Positions 36,954 through 45,289 of a DNA stretch of 64,000 bases are shown here, piece after piece. The translations under genes were made by a program, and so were the position numbers. Source of the stretch: Mogibacterium sp. GTDB taxonomy: Bacteria > Bacillota > Clostridia > Peptostreptococcales > Anaerovoracaceae. The first letter of the stretch is position 1. The number at the start of each line of letters is the position of its first letter. A model generated the notes under the pieces. That model was not told the origin of the DNA. It made no database searches and saw only the letters and a list, made by a program, of their open reading frames with translations. The stretch lies in assembly GCA_017512365.1 (NCBI GenBank), contig JAFWGQ010000066.1, forward strand, positions 1 through 64,000. Direction: 5' to 3'.

Positions 36954-38765
36954 TTATTCTTCCGTTGTTCCTTCGGTATTTTCGCTGTCTTCGGTCTGGA
37001 CTACGGAGACATTGCCCTCCTCGTCCTTTTCAAGCTCCTGTCCGTTCATGACGGCCTGAATGAGCGACTTGGCGTTATTGATGCTTTCCGCGTCCTGAGT
37101 CATGACATAGCAGAGCTCATCACCGGTCGTGTATGTGGCCATCGAACCGTCGCCTCCGGTGATCTGGTTCCTGTATATGAGCCAGTTCGGGCTATGCTTC
37201 AGCTGATACTTGATCAGGGCACGAAGCTCCCTCGAGCTGAAGCTCATCTCGAAGTAGTCCCTCAGGCTCGAAAGGATCTTGTTGTAGTTCAGAAGCATGG
37301 TCTTGCTGCTCGTGGCTTTCTTGATCATGGCTTCGAATACAGCCTGCTGGTTCTTGATCCTCGTTCTGTCTCCGTCGTCGAACGACTTTCTCTCACGGGC
37401 GAACACGAGCGCCTGGGCGCCGGTCATGTGGTTCATTCCCTCCTTGACCGTCCAGCCCTCGACCTCCGGAGGAGCCTCCTTGTCATCCGGGTAGGCGTTG
37501 TATGAAGGCGTGAATTCATTCTCGGAGTAGACATCCACCCCGCCGATCGCGTCGATGAATTTCTCTACCGTGGTGAAGTTGACCTTGACGTAGTAGTTCG
37601 AGGTGAAGTCAAGCAGGTTCTCCTCAGCGCCTATGGTCGTCTGGACGCCGTAAGTACCCGTATGAGTGAGCTTGTCGAGCGCCATGTCCTTGTCAGGCAT
37701 GTAGATCTCGTAGTCCCTCGGTATGGATGTCATCAGTATCTGTCCCGTCTTCGGATTGACGGTAACGATCATGTTTACATCCGACCTGCCCTTCTCGTCG
37801 ATCTTGCCCGTAACATCTATTCCCGTGATGACCACGTTGAACGGGTCCCTTGTTATGTTCGCTACAGCGTTCTCGTTGTCGACAGAGGTCGAGCTCAGGA
37901 ACGTGAGCGTGCCCATGGCGTAGACCGTGCCCATGCCGTATATGAATATGAGAAATACCGCAAGCGCAGTGGCAAGCCTTCTCGCCCACACCTTGATGCT
38001 CTTTCTGCGCATCTGCATGAAGATGACAAGAGTCAGAAGTCCGAGGATCACATAGAGCGCGATCAGCATGCCTCCCGGCAGCACGTTCATGATCGTCATC
38101 GAGATCAGGAACGCGGCGAGAGTGATGCCGTACACACTTGTAAGGATCCTCATGGCCTTGTTGAACTGCAGCTTTCCCGCCATTTTTGCGCGGTTCTTTA
38201 CGTAATTGCTGCGGTATCTGTCATAAGCGTCCTGCGACGCCTGCTTGATCGCGTCGAGCTCTACAGGCGAGCGGAGCCTCTTTTCCTCAGGCAGCTCTAC
38301 AGGCTTTTTCCCCGCGCGTTCGCTGCGCTGTCTGTCGAATTTGTCGAAGAAATGATCCTCAGGGAGAGGCTCTATCTTCGGAGGTCTTTTCGGCTCTGCC
38401 GCATGAGACCTTTTCGGCTGCGCCATCTGAGTCCTTGCCGGCTCCGCCGCACGTGGCCTTACCGGCTCTGATGCACGAGGCCTTGCCGGCTCTGATGCAG
38501 GCGTACTGTAAGAACCGGCGCCGGCGTCGCTCCTGCGGGAGGACACCTCGCTGAGGTTCAGCTCATCGTAGAAATCGAAAGATTCACCGAGCCCTCTGCC
38601 TGTCTCCTGCTTATTGGACTCGATCAGCCTGTCGAAAACTTCGAAATCGTCGTCTATGCTCTTTTCAGCGCTTTTTGCCGCGCTTTCTCTGATACTTTCT
38701 TTCGGGCCCGGATTGTCAAAATGAAAGTCAAGAAACTCATCCGGCTCCCAGTCATTGAATGCCAT
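36954..38765 (-). CDS. LytR-CpsA-Psr (LCP) family ligase
   Basis: 603 residues, unusually long. About 190 residues of charged, low-complexity cytoplasmic sequence (with AEPARTQMAQPKRSHAAEPKR type repeats) precede three transmembrane helices (about 195-300). The extracellular LCP domain follows, with SIPRDYEIYMP near residue 344 and a VFARERK segment. LCP enzymes attach polymers such as teichoic acid to peptidoglycan. The long N-terminus is not part of the family core. Confidence 0.9.
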   Translation of the reverse strand: MAFNDWEPDEFLDFHFDNPGPKESIRESAAKSAEKSIDDDFEVFDRLIESNKQETGRGLGESFDFYDELNLSEVSSRRSDAGAGSYSTPASEPARPRASEPVRPRAAEPARTQMAQPKRSHAAEPKRPPKIEPLPEDHFFDKFDRQRSERAGKKPVELPEEKRLRSPVELDAIKQASQDAYDRYRSNYVKNRAKMAGKLQFNKAMRILTSVYGITLAAFLISMTIMNVLPGGMLIALYVILGLLTLVIFMQMRRKSIKVWARRLATALAVFLIFIYGMGTVYAMGTLTFLSSTSVDNENAVANITRDPFNVVITGIDVTGKIDEKGRSDVNMIVTVNPKTGQILMTSIPRDYEIYMPDKDMALDKLTHTGTYGVQTTIGAEENLLDFTSNYYVKVNFTTVEKFIDAIGGVDVYSENEFTPSYNAYPDDKEAPPEVEGWTVKEGMNHMTGAQALVFARERKSFDDGDRTRIKNQQAVFEAMIKKATSSKTMLLNYNKILSSLRDYFEMSFSSRELRALIKYQLKHSPNWLIYRNQITGGDGSMATYTTGDELCYVMTQDAESINNAKSLIQAVMNGQELEKDEEGNVSVVQTEDSENTEGTTEE

Positions 38766-38777
38766 ATACCAAATATC

Positions 38778-39311
38778 CTATCTCTTAGTTTCTATAAGTC
38801 CGTAAGCGTTTCCCTTACGCTTGTAAACGACGCTCACATCGTTCGTGTCCATGTCGAGGAACACGAAGAAATCGTGTCCGAGCATCTCCATCTGGAGCAC
38901 CGCTTCTTCTGCCACCATCGGGGACAGCTCCACCTGCTTTCTCCTTACGATAGTCATCTCCTCTTCGTACTCGTCGTCGTCCGGTTCCGGTACGAACTCG
39001 AGCTTGAGAGCCTTGTTTTCCTTGTATCTCGCCTCGAGCTTGCCCTTGAGCTTGCTCATCTGGCTGGCGAGTTTATCTGTAGCCATGTCCACTGCGTCGT
39101 AGATGCTGTCATTCGCCATCTCTGCTCTGAACACAGCCTGTTTAGCGTTGATAGTTGCCTCGAATTTCGGCGTCTCTCTGAGTTTGGAGACTACCACGCT
39201 GGCTGTTACGTCTTCGTTGAAATACTTGTCGAGCTTGCTCAGTTTCTTTTCGATGTATGTGCTGAGCTTTTCGCTCATCGGATAGTTCTTTGATGAGATC
39301 TGTACCTTCAT
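38778..39311 (-). CDS. hpf: Ribosome hibernation promoting factor, long form
   Basis: 177 residues. The N-terminal HPF/RaiA fold (MKVQISSKNYPMSEKL ... KLSKLDKYF) is joined by a linker to the C-terminal dimerisation domain (VRRKQVELSPMVAEEAVLQMEMLGHDFFVFLD). Long HPF pairs 70S ribosomes into 100S in stationary phase. It lies downstream of a small gene and the probable raiA RNA and 12 bp upstream of the LCP gene. Confidence 0.95.
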   Translation of the reverse strand: MKVQISSKNYPMSEKLSTYIEKKLSKLDKYFNEDVTASVVVSKLRETPKFEATINAKQAVFRAEMANDSIYDAVDMATDKLASQMSKLKGKLEARYKENKALKLEFVPEPDDDEYEEEMTIVRRKQVELSPMVAEEAVLQMEMLGHDFFVFLDMDTNDVSVVYKRKGNAYGLIETKR

Positions 39312-39427
39312 GTTTCAAATCCTCCTCATATCGTAGTTTTGCAACATAATAATACCATATCTTGTACAAAAAATGTGTGCACCTTAGGTGAAGATGCACA
39401 CTTTCTAAACAAATTGTTATGGAAATT

Positions 39428-39655
39428 TTACCAGAGCTTGTCTACGACGATCGCTACTCTTCTGCCTTCTTCAGCGCTGAGCTTGCATCTGAGCTGTCTC
39501 TTGAGCTCCAGCTTAGGATAATCCTTTTCCTTTCCCTCTTTGATACGGGCGAGGATGACCTTTTCTGCTTCCTTGCTGGCCTTGCCGTCTGCCGACACGC
39601 CGCTTGCGAGGCATTCCAGTTCTTCCTTCGTCAGATCCATTGTATAATCTCTCAT
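39428..39655 (-). CDS. Small acidic/basic-mixed protein upstream of hpf
   Basis: 75 residues beginning MRDYTMDLTKEELECLASG. The RBS GGGGAGGAATAAA precedes the ATG. No transmembrane segment or recognised domain. It sits between the structured RNA and hpf, about 115 bp upstream of hpf, and is probably in the same transcript. Function unknown. Confidence 0.65.
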   Translation of the reverse strand: MRDYTMDLTKEELECLASGVSADGKASKEAEKVILARIKEGKEKDYPKLELKRQLRCKLSAEEGRRVAIVVDKLW

Positions 39656-39689
39656 TTTATTCCTCCCCGGAAGTTTTCCGTCTGTTGAT

Positions 39690-39925
39690 TAGCATATGCC
39701 GCGGCCACTCGACCTGGTCTTTGACCCCACACTCGCCTTTACCCGCTTTGCGGAGGACTTACCTCTAAGATACGCCATGATCACAGCCGCTTCCTGCGCG
39801 CTGCTTACGTGGGTCCCTTTGCCCGTATCTGGCATGGACTTTCAACCACGAACATGACCGCGGTTTCATCATAAGGGGTGCCGCAGAGCAGCAGTCCCCC
39901 TGTGATCGCTATTCACCTGTGCAAG
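39690..39925 (-). ncRNA. raiA RNA: Probable raiA-motif structured RNA
   Basis: About 235 nt without a gene, upstream of hpf (raiA). Read on the minus strand it forms GATCACAG (39907-39900) with CTGTGATC (39786-39779) and GATACG (39829-39824) with CGTATC (39774-39769). These two pairings interlock as a pseudoknot. CCGCGG at 39863-39858 can pair with 39704-39699 and local hairpins are present (GAGG-TAAGT-CCTC). Location next to hpf and size fit the raiA motif known in Clostridia; the identification rests on context and folding. Confidence 0.6.
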
Positions 39926-39929
39926 AGCA

Positions 39930-40127
39930 TTATCTGCTCTTCTTTACTTCCTGCTCAAGCATCTTGCTGAGTCTTTCCTTTGCCCTTGGATCGTATGCAT
40001 CGAGTGCACCGTCGTCGCCGGCAAGGAACGCCTCGAGATTAGGCAGGCGGACGCCGGCCTTGTAGTTCATCTTGAACAGCGGCACGTTGAGTCTTTTTAC
40101 GACATCGCGCATTTCCTGATTGGTCAT
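39930..40127 (-). CDS. Small conserved-looking protein downstream of hypA
   Basis: 65 residues from the ATG with AAGGAGGTTAAT; the frame extends 23 codons up without a ribosome-binding site and into the hypA end. Sequence starts MTNQEMRDVVKRLNVPLFKM and ends QEVKKSR, soluble and helical. Probably in the hypA/oxidoreductase operon. No function recognised. Confidence 0.6.
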   Translation of the reverse strand: MTNQEMRDVVKRLNVPLFKMNYKAGVRLPNLEAFLAGDDGALDAYDPRAKERLSKMLEQEVKKSR

Positions 40128-40155
40128 ATTAACCTCCTTGACTGGGTATGGTTCG

Positions 40156-40536
40156 CTATGGTCTGTATTCGCCTCCGGCCTCAAGATCACCGTCATCGAC
40201 CTCGATCGACTTGATCCTCATCTCATTGCCGCGCAGCAGCCATGTGTTGCCGCTGCCGCAGTGAGGACAGGTCTTGCCGTATGTCACGGTGTTATACGTG
40301 ATCTTGCAGTCGTCGCACCATGTGACAGCCGGGATCTCCTCGCATCTGAGCTTTGTGCCTTCGAGCAGATGGTACTTTTTGGTGTACCAGTCCCAGTAGT
40401 TGTAGAGATACGACGATATTATGCCCGAGACCTCGCCGAATTCCAGCGTCACCGTCTTTATGTTGGTGATGCCTCTTTCCTTAGCGAACTTATCTACCTC
40501 TTTGACTGCGTAATTAACTAAACCTAGTTCATGCAT
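40156..40536 (-). CDS. hypA: HypA-like hydrogenase nickel-insertion protein
   Basis: 126 residues starting MHELGL, the nickel-binding MHE motif. The C-terminal zinc site is WCDDC and CPHCGS. In HypA this metallochaperone delivers Ni to [NiFe] hydrogenase. No hydrogenase or other hyp gene is present, so a role with the adjacent Fe-S oxidoreductase is only a possibility. Confidence 0.85.
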   Translation of the reverse strand: MHELGLVNYAVKEVDKFAKERGITNIKTVTLEFGEVSGIISSYLYNYWDWYTKKYHLLEGTKLRCEEIPAVTWCDDCKITYNTVTYGKTCPHCGSGNTWLLRGNEMRIKSIEVDDGDLEAGGEYRP

Positions 40537-40560
40537 AACTGATGATCATCCAATCCTTGA

Positions 40561-43353
40561 TTATCTGCCTGCAACTTTTTTCTTGATGATGCGTGCCACA
40601 CGTCCCGGCATGTTCTTGCCGATCCCGACGAACTTCTGCTCTGCAGGGATCATCCTGGAGTAGAGGTCGCCGTCCGGACGTCTGATCAGGTGGATGGCGT
40701 CGAACTTGCACTGTACCGTGCACATTCCGCAGCCGATGCACTTGTTCTGGTCAACTACGCTGCGTCCGCACTTGAGGCATCTCTCAGCCTCCTTCTTGAT
40801 CTGCTCTTCGCTGAACTGCTTGATCTCGTAGTCCATTGTGAGCTTTTTGCTCTCGTCGATCTCTCTGATCTGACGTGCAGGCTTCTTGTACTCGCTTGCA
40901 GGGAGAACGATCTCGTCCTTGTTGAGCATCTCGAAGTTGCGTGTGTTCCTGTGGATCATCAGGTGCTGTCCCTCGTTCACGAATCTGTGGAGCGATACAG
41001 CGCCTTCGCGTCCCATCGCAAGAGCGTCTACTACGAACTTCTGTCCGCTTACGGAGTCGCCGCCTGCGAAGATGTCAGGCTCTGCTGTCTGCAGTGTGAC
41101 AGGATCGGCAACGATCATGCCTCTCTGAGTGAGCTCGACCTTCGTGCCCTCGAAGAGCTTGCCGTAATCAGGCTTCTGTCCGATCGAGAACAGGATGGTG
41201 CTGCACTTCTGCTCCGTGGTCTCCTTGTCGTCGAACTTAGGGTCGAATCTGCCCTCTGCGTTCTTGACGCTGACGCACTTTCTGAACTTGATGCCTGCGA
41301 CCTTGCCGTCCTTTGTGACGACTTCAGTCTGTCCCCATCCGTCGTGGATAACGATGCCTTCGTTTTTGAGGAATTCCTGATCCTCTTCGCCCATAGGCAT
41401 CTCGTCATAGGACTCAAGGCAGTACAGGTGCACGTTCTTCGCGCCCTGACGGATCGCTGTTCTTGCCACGTCAGCTCCGATGTTTCCGCCGCCGATGACT
41501 ACTACATCGCCGCTGAGCTTCTTTGCCTTGCCCAGCGTCACGCTCTTGACGTAATCTACGCCGCCGATAACTCCCTCAGCGTCATCGCCCGGGATGCCGA
41601 GCTTTCCGCACGCCTGGAGTCCTGTTCCGACGAAGAAGCCCTTGAAGCCTTCCTCACGGAGCGACTGGAACGTAACGTCCTTGCCGACCTCGACGCCGCA
41701 TCTGATCTCAACGCCCATCTCTTTGAGGATGTCGATCTCAGCGTTAACGACCTTCTTGTCGAGTCTGAAGTTAGGGATGCCGAGTGTCATCATTCCGCCA
41801 GGCATCTCCTGCTTCTCGAATACTACAGGCTTGTAGCCCTCGATAGCGAGGAAGTAGGCGCAGGAAAGTCCCGCAGGGCCGGATCCCACGATACCGATCT
41901 TCTGGTCGAACGGCTCTCTTGTCGTGGATGACATCGGCGGGATGTATTTATGCTTGTCCTCGAGATCCTTGGCAGCGATGAACGCCTTGATGTCGTCGAT
42001 AGCCAGAGCTTCGTCGACCGAACCTCTCGTGCACTCAAGCTCGCAGTACTTATGGCAGATGGCGCCGCATACTGCAGGGAACGGGTTGTCTCTCTTGATG
42101 AGTTCGAGAGCGTCTCTGTACTCGCCTCTCGAAGCCATGTCGATGTAACCCTGGATAGCGATGTGGAGCGGGCATGCAGACTTGCAAGGAGCTGTTCCTG
42201 TAGGCCATGTCTGGATGACGCCGTTCTCGTTCTTGTAGTTCCAGTTCCACTTATCCTCAGGCCAGAAGTTCTCGTCAGGGAGCTCCTGCTTAGGATATTC
42301 GATCTCGCCGTGCTTCGTGCAGAGCTTCTGTCCGAGTCTGACAGCGCCTGCAGGGCAGACCTCTACGCACTTGCCGCAGGCAACGCACTTCTCTGCGTCG
42401 ACCTCTGATGCGTATGCGGAAGCGGACATGTTAGGCGTATTGAAGAGCTGAGATGTACGCAGAGCGTTGCAGACGCCGACCGCGCAGTTGCAGATCGCGA
42501 AGATCTTGTTCTCGCCGTCGATGTTCGTGACCTGGTGTACATAGCCCTTCTCTTCGGCCTTCTCGAGGACCTCGAGGGCTTCTTCGTAAGTGATGTCGTA
42601 GCCCATGCCTGTCTCTTTGCAGTAGTCAGCGAAGTCGCCGAGGCCCATGCACCAGTACTGCATGATGTCTCCGGAGCCCTCGCCTCTCTCTGTCTGCTGC
42701 TTACGACAGGAGCAGACGCCGAGACCGATCTGGCCTTCGTACTTCTTGAGCCAGTACGAGATGTGCTCTACGTCGAGCGACTCGCACTCTGCAGGGATGG
42801 CCTTCTCTACAGGGATGACGTGCATTCCGATGCCGCATCCTCCCTTGCCGACCATCTGAGTGATGCCTGCGAGCGGCAGGTAAGTCATTCTCTCGAAGAA
42901 GTCGGCTACCTCAGGATTGTGAGGCATGATCTGATCTCTCATGACCATGATCTCAGCACTGCCCGGTACATACTGGTCGAGAACATAACGTCTCTCGTGC
43001 TGAGGATTCTTGCCGTCCTCGTTCTCGTTGTTCCACTCGATCAGTCCGTACTGTCCGAGAGCCTCGATGACCGTCCTGAGATGATCATCATCATAGCCCG
43101 TGAGTTCTCTCATCTGCGCGAATGTCTTAGGCTTGCGCTTGCCCATCACGAGCGCTGTGTCGAGACATTCCTCTGCGATGTCCCTGCCGTACTTTCTGAC
43201 GACGTACTGATAGCCGGCGTCCATTCCCCAGTACTCAGGAGAATCCTTTGAAGGCTTCTCGAGTCCGAGGAGGATCTCTTTACGGTCAGTGATGATCTTG
43301 ATAAGCTTGAAGATCTTCTCGTCGTGGCTCAGCTTTTTAGCCTTTTTTGCCAT
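40561..43353 (-). CDS. Multidomain Fe-S / FAD oxidoreductase (GltD/NfnB-like)
   Basis: 930 residues. In order: a helical N-terminal region with CSC...C and CNC...C cysteines (about 1-300); a 4Fe-4S ferredoxin site CVACGKCVEVC (about 325); a GltD-type N-terminal site CKSACPLH and CGAICHKYCELEC; FAD motif GSGPAGLSCAYF; NAD(P) motif GGGNIGADVA; and a C-terminal CIGCGMCTVQC site. This layout fits an electron-transferring NfnB/GltD-like enzyme. Partner and electron acceptor are unknown. A TetR gene precedes it by about 80 bp and hypA follows. Confidence 0.85.
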   Translation of the reverse strand: MAKKAKKLSHDEKIFKLIKIITDRKEILLGLEKPSKDSPEYWGMDAGYQYVVRKYGRDIAEECLDTALVMGKRKPKTFAQMRELTGYDDDHLRTVIEALGQYGLIEWNNENEDGKNPQHERRYVLDQYVPGSAEIMVMRDQIMPHNPEVADFFERMTYLPLAGITQMVGKGGCGIGMHVIPVEKAIPAECESLDVEHISYWLKKYEGQIGLGVCSCRKQQTERGEGSGDIMQYWCMGLGDFADYCKETGMGYDITYEEALEVLEKAEEKGYVHQVTNIDGENKIFAICNCAVGVCNALRTSQLFNTPNMSASAYASEVDAEKCVACGKCVEVCPAGAVRLGQKLCTKHGEIEYPKQELPDENFWPEDKWNWNYKNENGVIQTWPTGTAPCKSACPLHIAIQGYIDMASRGEYRDALELIKRDNPFPAVCGAICHKYCELECTRGSVDEALAIDDIKAFIAAKDLEDKHKYIPPMSSTTREPFDQKIGIVGSGPAGLSCAYFLAIEGYKPVVFEKQEMPGGMMTLGIPNFRLDKKVVNAEIDILKEMGVEIRCGVEVGKDVTFQSLREEGFKGFFVGTGLQACGKLGIPGDDAEGVIGGVDYVKSVTLGKAKKLSGDVVVIGGGNIGADVARTAIRQGAKNVHLYCLESYDEMPMGEEDQEFLKNEGIVIHDGWGQTEVVTKDGKVAGIKFRKCVSVKNAEGRFDPKFDDKETTEQKCSTILFSIGQKPDYGKLFEGTKVELTQRGMIVADPVTLQTAEPDIFAGGDSVSGQKFVVDALAMGREGAVSLHRFVNEGQHLMIHRNTRNFEMLNKDEIVLPASEYKKPARQIREIDESKKLTMDYEIKQFSEEQIKKEAERCLKCGRSVVDQNKCIGCGMCTVQCKFDAIHLIRRPDGDLYSRMIPAEQKFVGIGKNMPGRVARIIKKKVAGR

Positions 43354-43434
43354 ACTTTTCCCTCTCTTTCTCTTTGTTATATCTACGTTTTTTATTGTTT
43401 TTTTAAGCCCTTTTACAAGGCTGCTTAACGAAAC

Positions 43435-44013
43435 TTATCTGGCCCTGATCCCGTCCACAAGTATCGATGCGACCTCAGCCAGCGCGTCGCGGTAAGGGAT
43501 GTTGTTCTTGACCAGGACGTCATCCTGGAAGAACTGCTCTATCGTCGACTGGAACATCGTCTTCAGCACAGGCAGCTTGACAGGTCTGATCTCACCCTGC
43601 TCGATGCCCCTTTTGAGCAGTATGCCTACGCCTTCCCAGTAATTTTCCCGGCAGCGCTGCCAGTGCCTGTATACCGAAGGGTATTTTTCCTTCAGCACAT
43701 ACAGCTGCGCAAGGTCGTTCTGTGTATATCTCTCCGGCACCCTTCCGATGATAGCCATGAGCTGTTCGGGGATCGAAAGGCTGTCGTCGTTGAGTATCGC
43801 CTCTTCTTCGGTCAGCGCGTCATCGAAGAAGCGGTCTATCGTTTCATTCATGATCGACCTTTTGTCTTCAAAGACCGTGTAGATGGTCTTTTTGCTGACA
43901 GCCAAAGAGCGGGCAAGGTCGTCCATTGTGAACTTGATGCCCTTCCTGTCGAAAAGTTTTGCAGCCTCGTCAAGAATGCGAACTCTGAGTTCGTCAGCTG
44001 CTGCGTTCTTCAT
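43435..44013 (-). CDS. TetR-family transcriptional regulator
   Basis: 192 residues. N-terminal helix-turn-helix (LDEAAKLFDRKGIKFT and LARSLAVSKKTIYTVFEDK) with a helical C-terminal ligand domain. It is upstream of, and same-strand as, the oxidoreductase and hypA genes, so it may regulate them. No operator dyad was identified with confidence. Confidence 0.85.
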   Translation of the reverse strand: MKNAAADELRVRILDEAAKLFDRKGIKFTMDDLARSLAVSKKTIYTVFEDKRSIMNETIDRFFDDALTEEEAILNDDSLSIPEQLMAIIGRVPERYTQNDLAQLYVLKEKYPSVYRHWQRCRENYWEGVGILLKRGIEQGEIRPVKLPVLKTMFQSTIEQFFQDDVLVKNNIPYRDALAEVASILVDGIRAR

Positions 44014-44197
44014 CTTTATCCTTTCTCCCTCCCGGAGGTCTCGGAAACTATTTGATGTGCTTCCGTTTCCTTACGCTGAAATTCTATCATTGACAACCAT
44101 ATGACGCAAGTAAAACGGCCATGTTATTAGTGCATTTTAATGTATTTTTTGCATGCCCCCTCAGGGGATGCGTTCCGCGCCGTCCGCAGAGCCTTTT

Positions 44198-45289
44198 TCA
44201 CTTTTCATCAGCAGGACAGATTATGCCGAATACAGCCCTGCCCTTCTCATCGTCAGGCAGACGTTCCGCTGCGTCGGCAAGTATGGCGTCTGAAACAGGC
44301 TCTCCTTTTTCAGGCAGATGGCTTCCGCTCACAAGAAGCTTTGTTTCGCCGCTTTCCTCGCAATAGTCCACCGTGACGCCGAAGCTGTGATCCGGGTGGG
44401 CATCTATATCCGTCAGGAGGCGGGATACCGCCAGCTCCTCGGCGGCGAGCCTGCAGTTGACCGCCTGTTTTTTGCTCATGTATGTCCTTCTGCAGAAATC
44501 GTCGAGAGAGCTGAGCATCTCACGCATGTCGCGGCTTTTCGCGGACAGAGTGTATCTCCAGCTGCGGATGTCGAAGATGAAGTCCCTCGTCCTTTCCCCC
44601 GACGGGTCTTCAAAGATCTTTGCGGCCGGGGCGTCCTCGTATATTCCGCCCTGATCCATGTACAGCACTCTTTCGGACACTTCTTTCGCCAGCCTCATGT
44701 CGTGAGTGACGGTCAGCATCGTGAGCCCGGTCTGCGAAAGATCCTTCATGACTGATATGACCTCTGACACCATGCCCGGATCCAGCGCGCTCGTCGGCTC
44801 GTCGAAAAGCATGATATCCGGGTGCATCGCCAGGGCCCGGGCTATGGCGACGCGCTGCCTCTGGCCTCCCGAAAGCTCGTCAGGATAGAGCCTGGCCTTG
44901 TCATCGAGTCCCACGCGGGCGAGCTGCTGCATCGCCTCGTCATACGCGTCCTCAGCGCTCACGCCGAGCAGGCTCTGAAGAGGCCTCATTATGTTTTCGG
45001 CGGCCATCATGTGCGGGAAGAGATTATACGACTGGAACACCATGCCCATTCTGCGCCTCAGCTTTGCCAGGTCTGCATCGGGTCTGCACACATCCTCTCC
45101 GTCTATGAGGATGCTTCCCGAGGTAGGCGTCTCGAGCCTGTTGAGACAGCGGAGGAAGGTGGACTTGCCCGTGCCCGACGGTCCGATTATTCCGATCACC
45201 TCGCCTTTTCCGATATCTATGCTCACATCCTTCAGAGGAACCGAATCTCCGTATTCTTTTCTAAGATGCTTTATCTCGATGAAGCTCAT
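44198..45289 (-). CDS. Amino-acid-type ABC ATPase with extra C-terminal domain
   Basis: 363 residues from the ATG that overlaps the upstream stop (ATGA), with AAGGGGATCGACGC before it. Residues 1-240 are a polar amino acid transporter ATPase: GPSGTGKST, LSGGQRQR and LFDEPTSALD. The last about 120 residues are extra and include RLAAEELAVSRLL and SDAILADAAERL, vaguely like an RsbW/HATPase fold, but the N-box Asn is absent. Expected substrate is an amino acid or analogue. Confidence 0.85.
   Translation of the reverse strand: MSFIEIKHLRKEYGDSVPLKDVSIDIGKGEVIGIIGPSGTGKSTFLRCLNRLETPTSGSILIDGEDVCRPDADLAKLRRRMGMVFQSYNLFPHMMAAENIMRPLQSLLGVSAEDAYDEAMQQLARVGLDDKARLYPDELSGGQRQRVAIARALAMHPDIMLFDEPTSALDPGMVSEVISVMKDLSQTGLTMLTVTHDMRLAKEVSERVLYMDQGGIYEDAPAAKIFEDPSGERTRDFIFDIRSWRYTLSAKSRDMREMLSSLDDFCRRTYMSKKQAVNCRLAAEELAVSRLLTDIDAHPDHSFGVTVDYCEESGETKLLVSGSHLPEKGEPVSDAILADAAERLPDDEKGRAVFGIICPADEK

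Noticed and set aside
39690..39925. RNase P RNA, because GAAAGTCCATGC occurs on the minus strand at about 39832-39843
   Set aside because: The region is too short and lacks the other conserved RNase P segments; the location next to hpf fits raiA RNA better.
39690..39925. tmRNA, SRP RNA or cobalamin riboswitch
   Set aside because: None of their core sequence signatures are present.
44140..44185. Hairpin GCATGCCCC...GGGGATGC after the ABC ATPase gene as a terminator
   Set aside because: The minus strand lacks a T-run after the stem, so support is weak.
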